Source: Gemmatimonadota bacterium
GTDB lineage: Bacteria > Latescibacterota > UBA2968 > UBA8231
Reading direction: 5' to 3'
Assembly: GCA_018673255.1 (NCBI GenBank)
Contig: JABHDC010000175.1
Location: forward strand, 1-12,975
Length of the DNA stretch: 12,975 bases
In this document: one piece after another, positions 1 to 6,986 of the stretch
How the letters are laid out: each line of letters starts with the position of its first letter
Numbering within the stretch: the stretch's first letter is position 1
Translations under genes and position numbers: made by a program
Notes under the pieces: model-generated
The model's input: the letters and a program-made list of their open reading frames with translations, nothing else
Database searches by the model: none
What the model was told of the DNA's origin: nothing

Positions 1-904
1 GACTGAGTCCCAGCGACCGATGCGGGTGTCGCTGCCAGCGGTCATGCAGCAATTCGCCAGCCTCTTCCGGGGTCGATTCCGGCAGGAGACTGATGTGAAC
101 GTCGCGCGGACCCTCGGCCAGCAGGGGCACAAGTCGGCCACTCAGATTGAGGATGGTGAATCCCGATAGACCATATCGAGTGAACAGCAGATCGTCGGTG
201 TCCTCGACGCGACGCCCCCCGGGGCCCTCAGCGCTCACGCGGGCCCAGACACGAACGCCCGCCATCCGACGCACATGAGGGTCCTCACTCTCCAGTGGAA
301 CCAGGCCTGGATACAGCGCGGTGCGCTGATGGCCAAACTCCTCACACATGCACATGCCGCTGTCATTGGCACCAAGTTTGGGCACACTCAAACCACCTGT
401 GGCGACGATGACACTATCGGCTTGCCAGGCTCTACCATCGGTGCAACGCACATCGAAGCCTCCCCCCTCGCGTGCGCTCAATGCTTCGACTCGGGCCGAC
501 AGCTCCAACTGCACGTTGAGCATCTGCAGCCGATCGACCAGCAAGTCGATGATCGACTGGGCCTGGTCCGACACCGGGAAGAGCCGCCCTCGCTTCTCCA
601 CCCGCGTGACCACTCCCAGATCGTGGAAGAAGCCGAGAGTTTTCTCTACAGGGTGAGCGCGCAGGGCTGGCCGTGCAAAACGCGGCTGGGCACTGTGGTA
701 GTGCCCCGGTTGGTCGGCGTCGAGATTGGTCAAATTGCAGCGCCCGTTGCCCGAAATCAGGATCTTGCGGGCCGGACGGTCGCCGCCCTCGAGGAGAACG
801 ACCCCTCTGGCACCCCGCTCAGCAGAGGCGATCGCTGCCATGATCCCGGCCGCTCCAGCGCCAATGACGAGGCTCTCTACATGGGTCGTTTCGGATTGAG
901 ACAT
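1..904 (-). CDS. BaiN/YhiN (HI0933)-family FAD-dependent oxidoreductase, C-terminus cut off by window edge
   Basis: This minus-strand frame is open from an ATG at 904-902 to the window edge, giving 301 residues with no stop. It starts with an FAD Rossmann motif, GAGAAG (residues 15-20). ISGNGRCNLTN follows around residue 55, the signature of the HI0933/YhiN flavoprotein family. Further family-like segments are RLFPVSDQA, ATGGLSVPKLG (second dinucleotide contact region) and LLFTRYGLSG. Family members are usually near 400 aa, so about 100 residues should lie outside the window. Members are cytosolic flavoproteins; BaiN was linked to bile-acid dehydroxylation, but most have no proven substrate, so no reaction is assigned here. 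The gene is divergent from the 1108 operon. The Shine-Dalgarno is weak (GAG about 12 bases upstream). Family assignment is firm; function is not. Confidence 0.92.
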   Translation of the reverse strand, partial: MSQSETTHVESLVIGAGAAGIMAAIASAERGARGVVLLEGGDRPARKILISGNGRCNLTNLDADQPGHYHSAQPRFARPALRAHPVEKTLGFFHDLGVVTRVEKRGRLFPVSDQAQSIIDLLVDRLQMLNVQLELSARVEALSAREGGGFDVRCTDGRAWQADSVIVATGGLSVPKLGANDSGMCMCEEFGHQRTALYPGLVPLESEDPHVRRMAGVRVWARVSAEGPGGRRVEDTDDLLFTRYGLSGFTILNLSGRLVPLLAEGPRDVHISLLPESTPEEAGELLHDRWQRHPHRSLGLS

Positions 905-920
905 TCGCTTCACACTCAAG

Positions 921-949
921 AAGATAGCACGTCTGTTCTACGGTGTTTA
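921..949 (-). promoter_or_regulatory. possible weak promoter for the flavoprotein gene
   Basis: Read on the minus strand, TAAACA (949-944) and TATCTT (926-921) are 17 bp apart. Each matches the sigma70 consensus at 4 of 6 positions, and the pair lies just upstream of the ATG at 904. It is a weak match that could occur by chance in a 200-bp intergenic stretch. Confidence 0.25.
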
Positions 950-964
950 GGGACACTCACGATC

Positions 965-993
965 TTGACACTCGACAGGGCACGGTCTACTTT
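965..993 (+). promoter_or_regulatory. sigma70-like promoter for the 1108-8288 operon
   Basis: A perfect TTGACA (965-970) is followed after exactly 17 bp by TACTTT (988-993), which keeps the important first, second and last bases of TATAAT. The expected transcription start is near 1000, leaving a leader of about 108 nt before the ATG at 1108. No better pair was seen in this intergenic region. Confidence 0.5.
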
Positions 994-998
994 CACCA

Positions 999-1024
999 GT
1001 CTCTATATAACCATTTATAGACAC
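999..1024. promoter_or_regulatory. inverted repeat at the predicted transcription start, possible operator
   Basis: Arms at 999-1007 (GTCTCTATA) and 1016-1024 (TATAGACAC) are complementary at 8 of 9 positions around an 8-bp centre. The inner CTATA/TATAG pairing is perfect. The site is AT-rich compared with its surroundings and sits at about +1 to +25 of the predicted promoter, where a repressor commonly binds. No regulator gene is visible in the window, so an operator role is inference only. Confidence 0.35.
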
Positions 1025-1107
1025 CCACATGCAGGTCGCGACACCTATCTGTCTGCCCAACACTAAAAACACGTCGACACCAATCGCCCTTTGAGGAAAC
1101 TCTACCC

Positions 1108-3927
1108 ATGACCATAGATGTCAGCGCGGAGACGACAAGTACGACTCCCGCTGGCCCGGACACTGCCACCGGGCCCGCCACCGACGACCTCATCCCTGTC
1201 GATGGCTTTGCCACCTGGCAGGCCGCGTTCGAAGAGGGGCTCTCCGGTTCGGCTGAGGGCGAAGACGACACAGTTCGCCTGACCATCACGGGTGCCGGAA
1301 ATGTTACGCTGGCCCCCGAGCAGCCCATTGCGCTCGCGCAGGGGTCTCACGTCGTTCAGGTGTGGGTAGAGCATCCCGCTCCAGAACAAGACGCCGAAGC
1401 CGACGCTGCGCTGACGACACAGTTAGTGCTTCTGCTGGCTGGCGGCAGCCAGATTGTGGCCGGTCCCATCGATTTCCACGGTACGCACCTGATGAGGGCG
1501 CAGCTTCCAGCCGGTGCCAGTCTCGCGGGAGTTCAGTTGTGTGGGCTCTTGGCCCGCGGAAACGCCAATCTGGCCGTACGCGGTTTGAGCTTCGAGCGTC
1601 CCCTCCCGCTGGAAGATGTGGATCCCGCGGTCTCGCCCTACGGGCCAGATCCGAGCATGCTTCCCACCTGCGACGAAGATGTCACCAACAGCGTCACCAA
1701 GGATGGCATCTCTTTCGTCCTTGAGTCGCGCTCCCTGTCGGCCGTCGTTCGTTACGTATACACACCCATCGACGGCAACCTGTCTGACATCGAAGTAGAG
1801 ATCAACAACGCCGATGCCATCAAGCTTTCCGAGGGCGGTGGTGTCTCCATCGATATGGACGGCCAGGAATGGTCAGCAGACGACGATGAGATCGAGAGAC
1901 ACTTTGTCTCCTGCGAACTGGTCGGCGACTGCATTGAGGCACGATGGCAGTGGCGCCGGGGTAGTGAACTGGCAGACTTCCTGTACCGAATCGGCATCAG
2001 TGGTAAGTCTCTCCTGGTAGAGATCGAGGGCGGCAATGGCCGCGCTGCCGGTGTTGAACTGGGCTATGTCGTGGGCGCCATCCATCCGCGCATGATCCGA
2101 CTCCCCTATTTCACGATCGACGACGCTCAACCGCAGATCCTGAGCACGTCGGGTGTCTTCATTTCCAGTCTTCTTGATTGGTTTTCCTCGCACGCAAGCT
2201 CTCTGCACGGTGCCCCGCGGCAGGCCGATGAGTTGATGCACCTGAATGGTGGCTGTCGCTATCTGCCGCCATCCGATGGCCGTCGACGCAATCTCAAGGA
2301 GCGCTGGGTCCTGACCGTCTCCAGGCGATTCGAGGAGGTGCTGCCCCATCTGCCATCTCCGTCTGAGCCCCTGGCTCCTGTCAGTGAGCCTCAGCAGATC
2401 TACTGTGAGTTGCCCGAAATGGCCGCGGGCGAGGAAGCCTACATCGAAGCTTACGAGCGTGTGCGGATGTATCGTCAACTCGGGATGACCGACCTGATGA
2501 TCCTGCACCCGGGCTCGACTTGGGACGACGGCCACGGCGGCACACCGGCCCTTGAACCTCAAGGCGCACCGGCCAAGGGTGGCGACGATGCCTTCCGTGA
2601 GTATCTGGATGCCATCGGCGACCTGGAACTCCCATTCGCCCTCTCGGCAGACTTCAGGGATATCTCGCCCCTCGACAGTTGCTGGGCAACAAGTCACGCA
2701 GGGCTGGACGGAGAGGGTGAGCTGACCTCGACTGGGCCTGGTCGTTATCTGCTCAAGCCTCGCAGTATCGCCAGCCTCGCCCCTGCGAGCCTTCAGCGGT
2801 TGCGCGAGCAGTATTCACCACATGCCATCTTCCTGCGCAAGCACGCCGCTCAGGCCCCGTGGACCCGCGTCGATTGTGATGGACGGCTCGACGAGGATGC
2901 CGCCAGTTTCCGTCATACGCTGCAGGCTGAACAGGCCATGTTCTCAGCGCTCAACGCGGATCCCAGCACCACCGTCATCGCCGACGGAGGCCAGCACTGG
3001 CTCCATCGTGGCCTGCTTCCGAGGGTCATTGCCCGACTCGCAGGAGAGGCGCCCAGCCAGCAACCACTGGTCGTCGACTTTGCCCTGCGGCACATGGATC
3101 GGCAACAGATCAGTATCGGCCTCGGATCACCTGAGGACTTTCTCGGCACCGATGTACCGGATGATGCCAGAGACTCACGATCGGCTGCCTTCGACCGCTA
3201 TCTGGCCACCACCGTGGCCTTCGGCCACGCGGGTCTGGTTCCTGACCTCGAGCGATGGGGTCTGCCGGCAGTGGCAAAAGTCTACTACATGCTGCGGCAC
3301 CTGCAGACCTACTACCTGGGCGTAGAAGTCGAGTCGATCCATTACCAGCGCGGTGGGAACCTGCTGGAAACGACGGAGGCTCTCGTCGCCGGTGCGCACG
3401 AACTGAGCCAGGTTCGCATCGTCTATGCGAACGGGCTGCATGTGTATGTGAATGGTGCCACCGAGGAATCCTGGGACGTGGCCATCGACGAAGAGACCTC
3501 CTTCAATCTGCCACCGGCGTCCTTCCTCGCCCATGGCCCTGAGGGACTTCTCGCCTATTCAGCCGATGCAGGTCAGGGACGGGTCGACTTCGTGCAGTGT
3601 GACGACTATCTGTACTGTGACACGCGGGGCGAGCGCCTCGAGGTTGGCCCGATCTCGTTGTGCGGTGCCGCCGTCGTCACCCATCAGGGCTGGCAGATCG
3701 ACGTGTACCCGATCGATACCACCGAACCTATCGAGTTGAATCCGGCCTTGATCTGGACCGATCGACGCATGCCAGCCCTTCGCGTCCTCGCCTTTCGCGA
3801 CGAGATCGACGAACCTGAGGTCGAAGCTGCCAGTGTCGCAGGCAAGACGATTACACTACGGCCGCGAGATGATGTCTACAGATACCGCATCACGCTCCCC
3901 GAGTGGATGGTCGAGCCCGGGACCTAA
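1108..3927 (+). CDS. large uncharacterised protein with glycoside-hydrolase-like architecture, no signal peptide
   Basis: This 939-aa protein starts at ATG 1108 behind GAGGAA (1093-1098). The pattern suggests an N-terminal beta-sandwich (about 30-165), a second beta-rich domain resembling a mutarotase-type supersandwich (about 190-430), a likely (beta/alpha)8 barrel (about 430-755) and a beta-rich C-terminal domain (about 765-935). Barrel landmarks include WDDGHGG (472-478), SADFRD (513-518), RVDCDGR (587-593), IADGGQHW (624-631) and a YYMLRHLQTYYLG segment (726-738). VYANGLHVYVNG (772-783) resembles the strand that follows the barrel in several glycoside hydrolase families, such as GH101-like and DUF5696-type proteins. 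Asp and Glu in the barrel could be catalytic, but I cannot assign an acid/base pair. There is no signal peptide or membrane segment, so it should be cytosolic, which is unusual for such a layout. It heads an operon with two linked unknown genes. Substrate is unknown; the GH relation is inference from architecture. Confidence 0.85.
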   Translation: MTIDVSAETTSTTPAGPDTATGPATDDLIPVDGFATWQAAFEEGLSGSAEGEDDTVRLTITGAGNVTLAPEQPIALAQGSHVVQVWVEHPAPEQDAEADAALTTQLVLLLAGGSQIVAGPIDFHGTHLMRAQLPAGASLAGVQLCGLLARGNANLAVRGLSFERPLPLEDVDPAVSPYGPDPSMLPTCDEDVTNSVTKDGISFVLESRSLSAVVRYVYTPIDGNLSDIEVEINNADAIKLSEGGGVSIDMDGQEWSADDDEIERHFVSCELVGDCIEARWQWRRGSELADFLYRIGISGKSLLVEIEGGNGRAAGVELGYVVGAIHPRMIRLPYFTIDDAQPQILSTSGVFISSLLDWFSSHASSLHGAPRQADELMHLNGGCRYLPPSDGRRRNLKERWVLTVSRRFEEVLPHLPSPSEPLAPVSEPQQIYCELPEMAAGEEAYIEAYERVRMYRQLGMTDLMILHPGSTWDDGHGGTPALEPQGAPAKGGDDAFREYLDAIGDLELPFALSADFRDISPLDSCWATSHAGLDGEGELTSTGPGRYLLKPRSIASLAPASLQRLREQYSPHAIFLRKHAAQAPWTRVDCDGRLDEDAASFRHTLQAEQAMFSALNADPSTTVIADGGQHWLHRGLLPRVIARLAGEAPSQQPLVVDFALRHMDRQQISIGLGSPEDFLGTDVPDDARDSRSAAFDRYLATTVAFGHAGLVPDLERWGLPAVAKVYYMLRHLQTYYLGVEVESIHYQRGGNLLETTEALVAGAHELSQVRIVYANGLHVYVNGATEESWDVAIDEETSFNLPPASFLAHGPEGLLAYSADAGQGRVDFVQCDDYLYCDTRGERLEVGPISLCGAAVVTHQGWQIDVYPIDTTEPIELNPALIWTDRRMPALRVLAFRDEIDEPEVEAASVAGKTITLRPRDDVYRYRITLPEWMVEPGT

Positions 3928-3939
3928 GAGCTGCTGCCA

Positions 3940-5154
3940 GTGAGTCCCTCCTCCATCCCGACGCCCGATGCCGACGTGCACACGCTCAAAGACCGTGTGC
4001 ACGAGCTGTCAGCTCGGATCATCCGCCTCGGCGAGCCGGATGAAGACACAGATGTGGTGGAGGATGTCGAAACGGCCCACGCCCTGGCGTTGTCGATCAA
4101 GCCATATGTCGACCGCCTCCTTTCCCTCCAGCACTTGATGAACCCCGTTGGTGGCATCATCGAGAAACAGGGGCAGATTCAGGAGTTGCAGGAAGAGTTG
4201 GCCGAAGACATCGCGTTGGTCGAGCACGTCACGAATGACCTCGACACAGTCGACCCATCTCTCCTTCAGGACCTTCAGACGGAGATCGCCGCCGTTAAGC
4301 GGGATCGTCGAATCGATTTCGATGATACCCCATCCGACGGCGAAGAGGAGGAGGAAGAGCCCCCGTCCGTCGCCGACCGTGAGGCACTGCAGGAGCGCAG
4401 CACCTCAGACCGCCTGAAGGCGATTTTCGGCGCTCGCTTCGTCGGGATCGACCGGCTCGGTGAGATCCTGGGTGGATCCTTACCTGAGACTGAGACAGAG
4501 ACTGCAAACCAGGCTCTCGACGAGGCCTGGCAACGTCTGATCTCTCTGCCCCAGATGAGCCATCATGTGCGTGAAGGCCGCCTCAAGGCCCTGCGTCACG
4601 CTTTCGCCGAATACGCCCTCGTCTACCGTACTTCAAGACTGCCCGACGGTTCGCCCTGTCACCTTGCGGGGCTGCGTGAGTTGTTCGAAGGTCGTTTTGT
4701 GCAGTCTTCTGAGCGTACTCTGTGGTACAACAAGCTCGAATTCTACCGCGAGCCGATCACTGCGGGTCACTGGGCCCTGGTGGACAGCCAGTATCTCAAC
4801 TGCACGTTCAAACGTCCGAAGATCCGTCTGATGATGTATGCGCGCGCCAACGACCTGCCCCCAGGCATCGTGCGCCAGAAGTCACTTCAGGAAGACATCT
4901 ACGATCGATTGGTCCTCGACGATGCACTGGAGCGCGAGTTCTTCGCCAACTGCCACAGCCTGACCCGTACGGTCTACCAGATGTCGGGCGCCCAGAGCCG
5001 CAAACAGGTCTACGTCTATTACCTGGATGGGCAGATCCGCCTGACCGGCAAACGTGGCATTCCCCACTGGCGCCCCAGCAAACCACGTTGGCCGGGTGTC
5101 TTGCCCTCGCTGGCACTGTCTGAGACAGTACCCGCCAACGAGGCGGATGGTTGA
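3940..5154 (+). CDS. uncharacterised protein: helical/coiled-coil N-terminus, acidic linker, C-terminal domain shared with the next gene
   Basis: The 404-aa product starts at GTG 3940, 12 bp after the previous stop; AAGAG at 3926-3930 is the only weak ribosome site, and no in-frame ATG lies nearby. Residues 13-125 are helical and heptad-rich, with the best coiled-coil stretch around 67-125. Residues 126-142 form an acidic linker with six consecutive Glu (135-140). The C-terminal domain (about 155-395) resembles residues 391-600 of the downstream protein: LKAIFG (159-164) matches its LFAIFS, a WAL tripeptide occurs in both, and the E-[DG]-IYD-x-[LI]-V segment is shared (318-325 here). No signal peptide, membrane helix or catalytic motif was seen. 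A scaffold, adaptor or assembly role is compatible with this layout but not shown. The tail (about 365-404) is Trp/Pro rich. I do not recognise the family. Confidence 0.85.
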   Translation: MSPSSIPTPDADVHTLKDRVHELSARIIRLGEPDEDTDVVEDVETAHALALSIKPYVDRLLSLQHLMNPVGGIIEKQGQIQELQEELAEDIALVEHVTNDLDTVDPSLLQDLQTEIAAVKRDRRIDFDDTPSDGEEEEEEPPSVADREALQERSTSDRLKAIFGARFVGIDRLGEILGGSLPETETETANQALDEAWQRLISLPQMSHHVREGRLKALRHAFAEYALVYRTSRLPDGSPCHLAGLRELFEGRFVQSSERTLWYNKLEFYREPITAGHWALVDSQYLNCTFKRPKIRLMMYARANDLPPGIVRQKSLQEDIYDRLVLDDALEREFFANCHSLTRTVYQMSGAQSRKQVYVYYLDGQIRLTGKRGIPHWRPSKPRWPGVLPSLALSETVPANEADG

Positions 5155-6986
5155 AAAACAGCGCTTCGTTGAGTATGATGGATGAGGGTTCAAGCTCGGG
5201 TATGGACCAGAGTTTGAACCTGCAATACCCTCTCTCTGCAACCCCTATCACCGCCTCCCCCGGTGCCCATTTGGATCAGATCGCCGAACAACTGCGAGCC
5301 GAGATCGAGTCGCTGGAAGTACACATCCAGCGCACGTCCGATCGTTTTCTGGCTGCCCAGTGGGCTGGCGAATTGATCGAGCCTTTTGAGCAACTCGAAG
5401 AGGACCTCGACGCAGAGTCGTTGCGCGAAGCGGTACAGGCCATGTATGTCGCACGTGCGAGATTCAAGGTAAACGGCCACCTTGCCCATCGCATCGATTC
5501 CATCCTCGACCGACATCGTGACCTGATCGACCGCATCGAGACAGAGGTCGATCCCGTCACGTACGAAGATGTCGCCCATGAGGCACCCGCATCGGATCCA
5601 TCCGGTGCAGACAGCCTTTTCGAGGACGAAGAGTCCAGCGATTCAGGCTCCATTTCAGCGATTTTCGATGGACCCAACGGCGACACGACTGAAGCCGTTG
5701 TTTTTACGGGCGCCGATACACTGCCTGATACGGCTCACACGATCTCCTTCAGCGGTGACGAAGAGACGGCTCCTGCCCCTACCGTCAAATTCTCAGGTGA
5801 CGAAGAGGTAGATGAGGCAGCCAAGCTCGTGACATTCTCGGGTGACGACGGAGATGTGGATTCTACGACTGCCGTCGCATTCTCCGGAGACGATGGTGAG
5901 GAGGAGGCTGCCAGACTCGTGACCTTCGAGGGTGACGACGGCGATGTGGATTCTGCGACTGCCATCACATTCACAGGTGAGGATGCGAAGGACGAATCTG
6001 CGTCTCTGGTTTCCTTCGCCGGTGATGACGAGGAACAGGATAGCAGCGCCATGGTCAGCTTCTACAGTGACGACGCGGTCGACGACACGCAGACCATCGC
6101 CGACTTCGGCCACGATGACGAAACAGCTGACTCCGTAGATGATCTTTTCAGCGACGCCACGCCATCGGCCGATTCCAACCATGATTCGGCTGGACCCGCA
6201 GCGGCAACCGATGGCCTGTTCAAAACTGACCAAACACCTGCATCCGCTGGGAATGGCTCGTCACATGAGCCCGTTGAAGACAAGCGGCGAGAGGCGACAC
6301 TGGGTGAGAAGAAAGCTGCCCAGGACGAGCTTTTCGCAATCTTCTCCGACAAAGTTAGCCTCGACGATCTACAGGCTGCCCTCGACATCACCCTTCTCCC
6401 GGAAGATCTGCGCATCCTCGAGAATCAGTTGCGAGCTCGTATGTCAGATCGTGTCCTGAGCGCGTTGCGCTCCTCGAAGATCGCCGAGGGACAGTACATC
6501 CTTCTGCCGCGAATCGCCCGCTTCGTGGAGAATGGGGCCGTCATTCCCTGCACGCTGAAGAACCTTGCACAACGATTCCACCAGCGCTTCGGTGACATTC
6601 GGGACCTGATGCGATATCGCAACGAAGCGATGATGACCTCAGAGATCCCCGAGCCAGGCTGGGCCCTGATCACACCCGAATCTCCGCGCGAGAGTCTCGG
6701 GAAGAACTACATGGAACAGAATCAGTATCTTCGGTATCTGGCGACGTCACTCAGTATCCCCTCACACCTGCTGCGCCGGCGAACGATGGTGGAAGGGATC
6801 TACGACCTGATCGTCGGGCAGATGGTGCTGGGGAAACAGTTCCAGCGTCAGAGTCTCGATTGGACAGCATCCTCGCCGGCAAAAAACGACTTCGTGTGCG
6901 TCTATCATGCCCCCGAGGGAATTCGGGTCCGCGACCTGTCGCGGACAACCCATCATCCTTCACTCGGGGTCAGTCCGAACTGGTGA
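5151..6986 (+). CDS. uncharacterised acidic protein with ten 15-residue F-x-G-[DE]-[DE] repeats and a C-terminal domain shared with the preceding gene
   Basis: The 611-aa frame can start at TTG 5151, overlapping the previous stop (TTGA) behind AGGCGGA at 5141-5147. In-frame ATGs at 5175, 5178 and 5202 are alternatives; 5202 has GAGGG 13 bases upstream. Residues about 38-140 are helical and probably coiled-coil. Residues 150-335 are extremely acidic and hold ten near-identical units with Phe at 185, 200, 214, 229, 244, 259, 274, 289, 304 and 319. A D-x-L-F motif occurs at residues 154-157, 330-333, 354-357 and 392-395. A Ser/Asp/Glu-rich spacer precedes the C-terminal domain (391-600), whose RRTMVEGIYDLIV (543-555) matches QKSLQEDIYDRLV of the upstream protein. 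No signal peptide or transmembrane helix was seen. The stop overlaps the hemE GTG by 4 bp. Function is unknown; a repeat-displaying scaffold is one possibility. Confidence 0.85.
   Translation: MKNSASLSMMDEGSSSGMDQSLNLQYPLSATPITASPGAHLDQIAEQLRAEIESLEVHIQRTSDRFLAAQWAGELIEPFEQLEEDLDAESLREAVQAMYVARARFKVNGHLAHRIDSILDRHRDLIDRIETEVDPVTYEDVAHEAPASDPSGADSLFEDEESSDSGSISAIFDGPNGDTTEAVVFTGADTLPDTAHTISFSGDEETAPAPTVKFSGDEEVDEAAKLVTFSGDDGDVDSTTAVAFSGDDGEEEAARLVTFEGDDGDVDSATAITFTGEDAKDESASLVSFAGDDEEQDSSAMVSFYSDDAVDDTQTIADFGHDDETADSVDDLFSDATPSADSNHDSAGPAAATDGLFKTDQTPASAGNGSSHEPVEDKRREATLGEKKAAQDELFAIFSDKVSLDDLQAALDITLLPEDLRILENQLRARMSDRVLSALRSSKIAEGQYILLPRIARFVENGAVIPCTLKNLAQRFHQRFGDIRDLMRYRNEAMMTSEIPEPGWALITPESPRESLGKNYMEQNQYLRYLATSLSIPSHLLRRRTMVEGIYDLIVGQMVLGKQFQRQSLDWTASSPAKNDFVCVYHAPEGIRVRDLSRTTHHPSLGVSPNW
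5697..6125 (+). repeat. tandem 15-codon repeats inside the 611-aa gene
   Basis: Ten consecutive units encode the pattern hydrophobic-x-F-x-G-[DE]-[DE] followed by about eight acidic or small residues. The conserved Phe recurs every 15 residues, with one 14-residue step between 200 and 214. Units drift at both ends: the first has FTGAD, the last two FYSDD and FGHDD. At DNA level the 45-bp stretches beginning at 5829 and 5919 are nearly identical, 90 bp apart, so a two-unit duplication seems to be recent. Codons differ between most other units, which points to older units kept by selection. Confidence 0.85.

Noticed and set aside
275..1066. Plus-strand open frame of 263 codons
   Set aside because: It is antisense to the flavoprotein gene, which has clear FAD and family motifs, and it runs through the promoter region.
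1873..2697. Minus-strand open frame of 274 codons
   Set aside because: It is antisense to the 939-aa gene, which has a good ribosome site and a domain-like sequence; no family features are seen in the antisense product.
5697..6125. CRISPR-like or DNA-level repeat array
   Set aside because: The periodicity is in codons at 45 bp with no identical repeat/spacer structure; it is a coding repeat.
5735..6233. Minus-strand Ser-rich repeat frames opposite the acidic repeats
   Set aside because: They are mirror images of the plus-strand repeat codons; the plus-strand gene continues into a domain shared with its neighbour.
6860..6982. Longer hemE start at ATG 6860
   Set aside because: It would add 41 residues overlapping the upstream gene and unlike any HemE N-terminus; GTG 6983 gives the usual length.
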